Assembly: GCA_947247005.1 (NCBI GenBank)
Contig: OX365955.1
Span: forward strand, 41,023,822-41,087,821
Length of the DNA: 64,000 nt
Reading direction: 5' to 3'
Source of the DNA: Spisula solida
Lineage: Eukaryota > Mollusca > Bivalvia > Venerida > Mactridae
The position numbers and the translations under genes are program-made. The notes below the pieces were generated by a model, which ran no database searches, was not told the origin of the DNA, and was given only the letters and a program-made list of their open reading frames with translations. Positions 56,703 to 64,000 of this stretch are shown here, piece by piece. How positions within the stretch are numbered: the first letter of the stretch is position 1; the number at the start of each line of letters is the position of its first letter.

Positions 56703-57775
56703 ATCAATATAAAACTTGCATTCCAATTGTGTTTTTGTGAAAACGACACCATTTTTAAAAAAATCTCCATTTGGGTAAAACCATGTTACGATCACTTATC
56801 AATCATGGTCAAAGAACGACAATTTTGACTATCCTTACCTCCCTTGCACCATAAGACATTAATAATGGTTAAATATTCTCAAAAAACGCTGTCCAGCTAA
56901 GGTAACGAAAAACATGTTGCTGAGTAAAAACCCCGCGTTTATTTGTAGGATGCATTTTAATGCACGATTGGTCGATAGCATAACGCTACATTTCGTGCAA
57001 AATATCAATAAATAGAAAGGGTAAATGGTACCAAAACCGGCACAAACATTTGCTAAGTGTAATGTGTATTTTTGAAATGTTGGGTTATATCTTATTCGGT
57101 GTTCATATGGTTAATTACATTTCCTAAATTTGATAATTGTTATGAATTTATATCGGTTATATATCAATGTACACATGTGTAGTTGTATCAGAATAAACTA
57201 GTTTGCGGTTCCAATAAAAAAGACAAATCAATATAGATTTGCAGAACTTTTGACGCTAAGTATATATTTAGAAATCTAAAATTACACCACTATTTATGAA
57301 ATGTTTATTAAAACAAAATGCACCTCAGTAACTGTGTGGTCAATTCCTCGTGTTATGAACCTTTCTAAGACATTATAAATTGATAAAAAAATCTTTTGTT
57401 TTGTTTACTCTTTACTCAGTTACCTGTGACATTTGTCGTGTTTGTTTGACACTAAAATGACAAAAGTGAAGTCAATGACTTTAAGTTTGAATGCGTTTGA
57501 AAAAATAACATCTGTGATCTAAACAACAAGTGAAATTATCTCAAATGAATGACAATCATTCCTTTATGTTTTTAGATAAAAGATAAACATAATTATATCT
57601 ATTTGTAGCCGTGGCAACCAGACTTAGTGTAGAAGTCAAGAATTTTCATTGATGTTCTAAAATTACATAGCAACCAAACATTTGATAAATATGAATACTT
57701 TCCTGACAAAGTCAAGATTGTAATTAGACTATTCTAGCAAATGATATCAAACTTGACATTGACTTGTACATTACG

Positions 57776-58022
57776 GCTGGCTTAGAATAAGAACGTCGTA
57801 AGTACAAAATCATTCAATATTTTGAGAAAACAAACAAAAAACTGTCTGAAAACTACTTTTACTTTTATGGGAAAACAAGCTTTTCCAACTTCAGTTTGGT
57901 CAACATGACCAGTTCTGATTTTCATGAAAATAGGATCATAAGAACCGCCTTTTGATGCATATTTTAAATACGTATTAGTCCTATAAGGTCGTAAGCAGCA
58001 CTTATGACCTTCTCATTCTAAG
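57776..58022. mobile_element. MITE (CTTAGAATAAGAACGTCGTA ends)
   Basis: CTTAGAATAAGAACGTCGTA is inverted, with few mismatches, as CTTATGACCTTCTCATTCTAAG-type sequence at the right end. Confidence 0.65.
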
Positions 58023-58292
58023 AATTATTGATCTTTGTCATTCTTAATATGCATGCTTAACTTAACATTTTCATCAAAAATAGACTTTCATAAATATCAA
58101 AATAGAAGCTACTTATTAACACCGACATAAAAGTGGCCGTATAATAGACCGCATCTAACTTTTAGCAGAACAGCTAGCGACAAAAATACGCGCTCTCATG
58201 TTTCTTAGACAAAACGCCCCCATTATTTAACGATTTCGTAAAACAGTATACAATATGTATATATAATATATAGCACTATTTTCATGCATGAT

Positions 58293-58973
58293 ACAGTGAA
58301 ACTCACTATAACGAATTCGGGAATAACGAATTTTTACTTATAGCGTTCTCAGTTTCAACATAGGATCAACTTCTTCAATGACTCCTTTACGAAAATAATT
58401 CTAAGTACGGGACCATTAGGGCACCGGATGCTTTTTACACTTACACGATGAAGAGCATTCGTTTAGCGCATACTTTTCGTATTATTTTATATTTATAACT
58501 AAAATCGATCGGGTCATTTCAAATTTACCCGTTACTGAGCGAAGGCTTTGCAGTTTTACGATATAATATTTAGTGTCCAGTTTCAAACAAAGTGTGGTGA
58601 TTTAAGAAAAAGTAGGATATCTTTTCTCCTTGTCTTTTTAAATGCCGAGTATAGCCTTTATTTGCCAATCTTCTGTCTGCCTAAACATAGCGGGCATTCA
58701 CGTATTTTCTAGACAGAATACCAAATAAAACCCTTAGTGATCCAGTACACAGTAAATCAAAAAAAATAAAAATTCAATTTCCTTGAATGTGCGTCGCCAC
58801 CCGGATTTGAACCCGGGTGGCCAGATTAGACGACAAGCGTGCTAAACACTCTTGCTTGAAAACATATATTTTCTTGACAGAACCCCCCCCCAAAAAACCT
58901 TACTGACCCGGTACTTACTAATCAAAGAAATAAAAATTCAGTTTCCCTTGAATGCGTTATCCGAGATTTACTG
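58293..58973. mobile_element. Pogo-like element with tRNA-like insertion
   Basis: TA then CAGTGAAACTCACTATAACG at left; GTTATCCGAGATTTACTG then TA at right. The CAGT-AAA-CTC-ATAACG pattern is typical of pogo/Tigger termini. Confidence 0.6.
58793..58858 (-). pseudogene. tRNA-like sequence, incomplete
   Basis: The minus strand shows ACCCGGGTTCAAATCCGGGT, a perfect T-arm, preceded by AGTGTTTAGCACGC. No matching 5' acceptor strand, so not a functional tRNA. Confidence 0.6.
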
Positions 58974-59672
58974 TACATGTACTTCCATTGTGAGAAAAAT
59001 ATAATTGACATATAAATACAGAGTCATAAAACAAAATATGAAATTCATATGTTCTATTATTTTACTACCGATTAATTTGCTGATCAAGAAAATGAGGCAA
59101 TAAAACGGTAATTTGTCTGTTTAAAATAGAGATTAAATAATTAACTATCTTAGACAAGAAGTATAATATTATCCATAATATTGACCGACCATTATCAAAT
59201 ACAATGAAATATAGTTTAGGTTGATTGGCGAGATATATAGAGATATAAACCAATCAACCACGCACCTGCTATAGAAATAAACATTTGGTGATTCACCGTC
59301 CATTTGTAGTCCATGCTGTCAAACCCGGCGACCTGTACATACCATACGGGTCGATGGTATAAGCAATCCTGTATATTGATTACCCAACATAGGCCATCAA
59401 CTACACGACCTTTTGATGACGACAGAAAACTGTTTGCTATGTATGAAGAATATTACTTCAAACCCTACCCTACAATAATACATCAATTGGTTTTTGATAT
59501 GGGAAGAGGAAATGTCAATGTCCTTCAATCCCGCAAAGTAATTTGTGATACTATTTAGTCGAAAGAATCCCCATACGATCTACGACATATAGCATCTACG
59601 ATGAAACTCCAGCAGTTTGCCTATGCAGTAAGATATTTGAGTGTTACACTGGGAGACACATGTTGAAAAACT

Positions 59673-59831
59673 GCAAAGAAGGTCAATAATAGCTCTGCCT
59701 TCTTATGCAGAAACCTCATGTGCTGTCTTAGTAACATCAATTACCAATGCTACACGTCTTTTCTGCGACCCATCCTGGATTACGCTGCTCCTGCATGGGA
59801 TCTCATACTGAGAACTGTACCCAGTCATTAG
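59673..59831 (+). pseudogene. Non-LTR retrotransposon reverse-transcriptase fragment
   Basis: The frame AKKVNNSSAFLCRNLMCCLS continues into CYTSFLRPILDYAAPAWDLI and stops. FLRPILDYAAPAWD is the conserved thumb-region motif near the end of LINE reverse transcriptases (VRP-LEY---VWDP). An upstream piece (WETHVEKL) is in another frame and relics continue to about 60030, after a run of G (59840-59852). It is dead. Confidence 0.8.
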
Positions 59832-60800
59832 AAGCTGTACGGGGGGGGGGGGGGTGAATGAACGGAGACCGCTACGTCACATGACACTATGAATACTCCA
59901 CCACATGATCAGTCAAGAGGCAAACCTTGCAACTACGAAGACATCATAGTGTATCACATCATTTGCAACCCACTTGTTCTTTTTCTATTTTTGTTTCCAG
60001 ATCTATGATGTTAATGTCGGTAGTATCCCGGTACGTATATAGTCTCCCCGCTTGTTTAACTATCTACATTTGTTCTAAGAATTTAAATAAAACTACACAT
60101 AAAGAACTAAAACCACAATAATCCTTACCAAACGCATTTAAACACCCTTATGTTCTAGTGTTTTGTATCATGTTGACATTAATTGGGATCTAGCATGGAG
60201 AGACACTGTCGTTTGAATGCGATCTCGCTATCATACAGACTTGATCTAGACTTTACCATAAATGGTAAATAACATTTTTGTGCTTATATAAACATTAAAA
60301 AAGCATAGAATGAGATGAGCATGATGTATATAGATATTTCAACAACGATAATGCGGCAGTACATCATCTAGGTAACGATTATTTAGTCGTATACTACGAG
60401 ATATATTACATAATTACAATAGTTTGTAAAGTTGGTTTTTTACCATAAAGTAGCTGGCGTATAGACACTACAGCGATTATGACTGCAGGGTTGCGTGTTA
60501 GTAGATTATGTATGTAAGAGAGTAGCTAGGGAATCACTATATACTTGAATACCAACTAGATAATTATGGATTCACATTCCCTAATACACATCAAGTTAAT
60601 GTGCAAAACCTGGTACCACTAACCCAGCCTCCAACGTACAATGCAACAGAACAATGGCATTCAAATCGATGTTTTACTTCTCTTTGGTATATTGTAATAT
60701 ATTACGTGATTATACTTAGATCGTGTTCCACATTGGAAAGAAGTACGCAATAAACTCATATAATATAAACAGTTGAAATACATTTGTGAGTTAAAGGACA

Positions 60801-61389
60801 AGGTTCACTAATGGCTTAATTTGGACCTGTGATTTTTCACAATATAAAAATGCATGTTCCTATAAATCTGTCCTCTAATTCAAATAACTTAACATTCCTG
60901 TGTAAAAAATGAGCATACGCATGCCCATTTCCCTTGTAATTTGTTAACAGCAATGCCAATAATATGAGGTATTTGTCATAATTAGCCCAAAATGTACTTT
61001 TTGGCCATTTTCACGACTATTATTGAAGTAAAATCTTCCGAAAAACCATCAATGGCATTCTTGCGACACCTATATATTTTTACATTATCAGTGTTCTGCA
61101 GGTCTTTATATATGTACAAAATATCAAAGTGTCGCAAGAATGCCATCGTGATTTTTTGGAAGGTTTTACGCCACGAAAAGCCATAAAAATGGCTAAATGA
61201 CATTTTTTGGTAAATATAACATATTTCTTGTAGATTTGTCGACATATTACGAGGGAAATTTGGAAAAATATGCTTAATTTTTGAAAGACATTTTTAGGTG
61301 ATTAGAAACTTAGGACACATTTATAGAAAGATGCATTTATATTTTTCGATAAAACTCAGGGCCAAATTAAGCCATAAATGAACTTCAAG
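60801..61389. mobile_element. 589-bp foldback element
   Basis: Arms of about 280 bp face each other: TGGCTTAATTTGG at 60812 pairs with CCAAATTAAGCCA at 61362, and TGGCATTCTTGCGACAC at about 61053 with GTGTCGCAAGAATGCCA near 61129. A 48-bp direct repeat (60748-60795, 61394-61441) flanks it. Confidence 0.85.
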
Positions 61390-61441
61390 TATACAATAAA
61401 CTCGTATAATATAAACCGATCAAATACATTTGTGAGTTAAA

Positions 61442-63540
61442 TATGAGATGTCTTGTACTTGAAGAAGGGCACGGGTCTAGTGTATCTGTCTCGCCTAGAT
61501 GTCTTAGTGTTATATTTGGATACTAATACAGCGTGGATTCACCGCGTGGTAGATGACGTAATTGTTTGCTAAGAATGCAAGTAAAAATTTGTCAACAAAC
61601 AGATATAAACAACCGTTGCACTATTTGATTCGTTGGACGATTTTAAGGAAACCTCCTCGACGCTCAAGCCGAGGATGAGTAATATATACCCAACTTCATA
61701 TGTTTCAACGAAATGTCAGCTTTCGCCAGAAACCTACTCAACTGCTTTACCGGCAATTGAGTCGTCTTTGTGCAAAAATGAACCTTTACACAATATTAAG
61801 TTGCATGGATAGCTATACTGAGTATAATAATTATGCATGAAAAAATACTCAAAGGATCTGTTACATATATAAAACTTTTATAAAAAGAAGTACTAATTTA
61901 GTCTTTTTCTCGGTTACCGATCCCAAAAAATGGATAGGAAAGTCTATAAATAGCCGAATTATGACTGAAAACCCATAATGCATTGCGTGCGTTTAAGTTA
62001 TTATCACCCTTGTCCGTTTGATCAAAGATGTAATGGCGTTCGGTTAAGTCCGTTTCTTTCGTTATTATAGTTCATCGTAGTAGTGTATCCATAAGATTTT
62101 TTCTTGTTAAAACAAAGTATACTTTGCCAATCCCTAAAAATGTGTGAACAAAAATCAAAGTATTAAAAAATATTTTGATACCAATCTACAATTAAACCAC
62201 AAAATATGTGAACTTTCATCTGCATGCAAAAGCAAATTTCAAAAAGCGCCAACGATATCTGAAAACAACATTATGTTCCCGAACGACGGACTTCAAGCAG
62301 TGTTCATACCTCGTGATGTGTATGGGTATCTCCCACGAGTGTTTGCAATCTCTCGTACATTTGAAATAATATTACTGATAATTTTGAAATATGTTTGATA
62401 ATACATGTAAATAAAATGTCGTCGTATATTGATAATTATTACTGCCGTATTGTACCGTATTTTGCTAAATGGACGCACTTATTGCAAAGTCATTGGGTCA
62501 ACGTTGCTTTATTTGCTGTAGCTCTTATGAATTCTCTCCTTTTGTAACATTTGTATATTTACGAGGTGATTATTTCGCTGTGTTTAGATTTCGCGCTATC
62601 GATGTTGAACGCGAATATAGCGAAATTTAGACATCCGTGAAATATACCCGCTGTGCAGTATTTTGTGAAAGGGCCTCCGACTCTGTACAATATTCTGTTT
62701 AAAGTCCTCTACGGTTTGAGTACGCTGTTCCCGCTGACTAATCCATCTGAAAAGAGCGTGCTGTATATGTGTTCAATTGACAGATTTTTTCCGTTCTAGA
62801 CGATGCACAGCTTTAAAATCACATTGGGGATGTTTGTGATGATTGAATCATGTCATTGAATTAATAGACCACTTGCTGTCATTACGCCGGGATTAAAACA
62901 CATTCCTGACTCTGTCGTAGACCTATATGCATTTAATGAATAAATCAATTGAATTAATGTATATCTATCAATGTATGCTAATGTGAGAAGTTAGATCTGG
63001 AGGTCGGTAATGCTGATCCGGACGCCAGTAATGCCTGTTGTATGGTGAGCTTGTCTCAATCCGTTGTGATATTTGAATTTCATTCTTTACAAAAACAATG
63101 CATGAGTCTGAAATACTTCCATTGCATTAGTTTCGATGATAAAACTTTCATCGCTTGAGTTCTCCCACTGATTTACAAGTCTTCCGGAAAATGAGAAATC
63201 CTATTATTGAACGATTTCAAATTCTGATATCCTTTTAATGGTATAATGAGGAATATTATATCAATAATTGAAAAACGCATAGTCGAATGAGTCTGATCCT
63301 ATTTTTAGTTGTTTTGTCACAAATCCTTTCTTCTGATGAGGGTTTTTTTCTCCTGAATGTATCAAAAAGGCTAATTCCGATTATGCTTTTTTGATGTTGG
63401 CACAATGTTGATGGGCGGTTAATGACAAAATCCTGACATTTGTCCGGAAAAAAATCTTGAACATAACTGGCACAATCTTTCAATTCGATTCTTATACACT
63501 AACACATTAAGCATCATTAACTATTCAGCGTATTTAATAT
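61442..63540. other. Intergenic, no confident feature
   Basis: Open frames at 62144-62398 (plus) and 63256-63483 (minus) have no family resemblance or splice support. No TIR element with flanking duplication was recognised. Confidence 0.4.
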
Positions 63541-63785
63541 CCATGGACGTAGGAGCCGGGCGGGGGTGGCCAGATGTGCAATGTCACGACAGGAGGACAA
63601 TATACCCCCAATAATTCAGAACACATTCATAATTTTAGGCCTTAAACATTACTCATTAACAAACAGCAACACAGCAGACATACATTCTGCACTTCATGCG
63701 CTATTAAATAGCTTTAAATGTCAATGAATTCCCCCATCTTAATTGTTGCCCCCGCCCCAATGTTAAAGACGCTCCTACGCCCATG
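63541..63785. mobile_element. Small TIR element (CATGGACGTAGGAGC)
   Basis: CATGGACGTAGGAGC at left is inverted as GCTCCTACGCCCATG at right, with GC-rich subterminal stretches. Non-coding. Confidence 0.65.
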
Positions 63786-64000
63786 TGTTTTAAGCAATTT
63801 TGTACATGCTACTGATGCGAGAATATGCAAATGAGATACTTCGAATTCCTGTGGTCGTGTTTTTGAACACAGTGTCTATTTCAACTCTTTTTTTCGGGTC
63901 AAATGCCGTTTTTCAACAGTGGTGGAAATTGTCCGATCGGGCAATTCGGTGATTTCCCTAATTCCCCTTACTACTTGCCCAATCGAGCAATTTTGCAACG

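Noticed and set aside
58793..58858. tRNA gene on the minus strand
   Set aside because: Perfect T-arm only; the 5' acceptor strand is missing.

Overview
This is AT-rich animal nuclear DNA: an intron-split gene with canonical GT-AG junctions, buried in short non-autonomous transposons, SINEs and minisatellites. The repeats (ACAAG-headed elements with tandem cores and GACGG/ACTG microsatellites, many CAGGG...CCCTG MITEs, recurrent tRNA-headed SINEs) look like a bivalve mollusc. The phylum is an inference from repeat style; no database search was possible.

One protein-coding gene is well supported. It lies on the minus strand between about 39.3 kb and 12.1 kb and has 11 exons whose splice phases all join in frame. 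It encodes a Dbl-family (DH-PH) Rho guanine nucleotide exchange factor most like ARHGEF39. A single frame covers the DH domain (exons 2-6), the PH domain (exons 6-8) and a C-terminal extension of about 200 residues (exons 9-11) that vertebrate ARHGEF39, about 335 aa, does not have. The proposed start exon (39315-39300) lies next to an ETS-type motif (39399-39406). On the other side of that motif a weaker plus-strand exon chain begins (39513), so 39.3-39.5 kb may be a divergent promoter.

Layout. 1-12 kb: repeats, including a TA-flanked Tc1/mariner relic (6777-7269), a hAT element with an 8-bp target duplication (5821-6338) and a two-MITE composite (3722-4401). 12-39.3 kb: the Rho-GEF gene; its introns hold most of the MITEs, a 27-bp minisatellite beside exon 6, and a 3.2-kb transposon carrying about 36 copies of a 59-bp hairpin-forming repeat (26827-30022). 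39.4-43 kb: the weak plus-strand candidate among tRNA-headed SINEs. 43-51 kb: ACAAG-headed tandem-core elements and one GC-rich tract. 51-56 kb: a CRE/E-box/ETS promoter-like block at 54.4-54.5 kb and an 879-bp TIR element. 56-64 kb: a Tc1 transposase fragment, a pogo-like element, a non-LTR reverse-transcriptase fragment and a 589-bp foldback.

No rRNA, intact tRNA, CRISPR or autonomous transposon was found. I found no convincing new multi-gene system. The most unusual items are the transposon-borne 59-bp array, the two homologous promoter-like blocks facing each other 15 kb apart, the divergent promoter, and the unframed repeats that could extend the Rho-GEF product.
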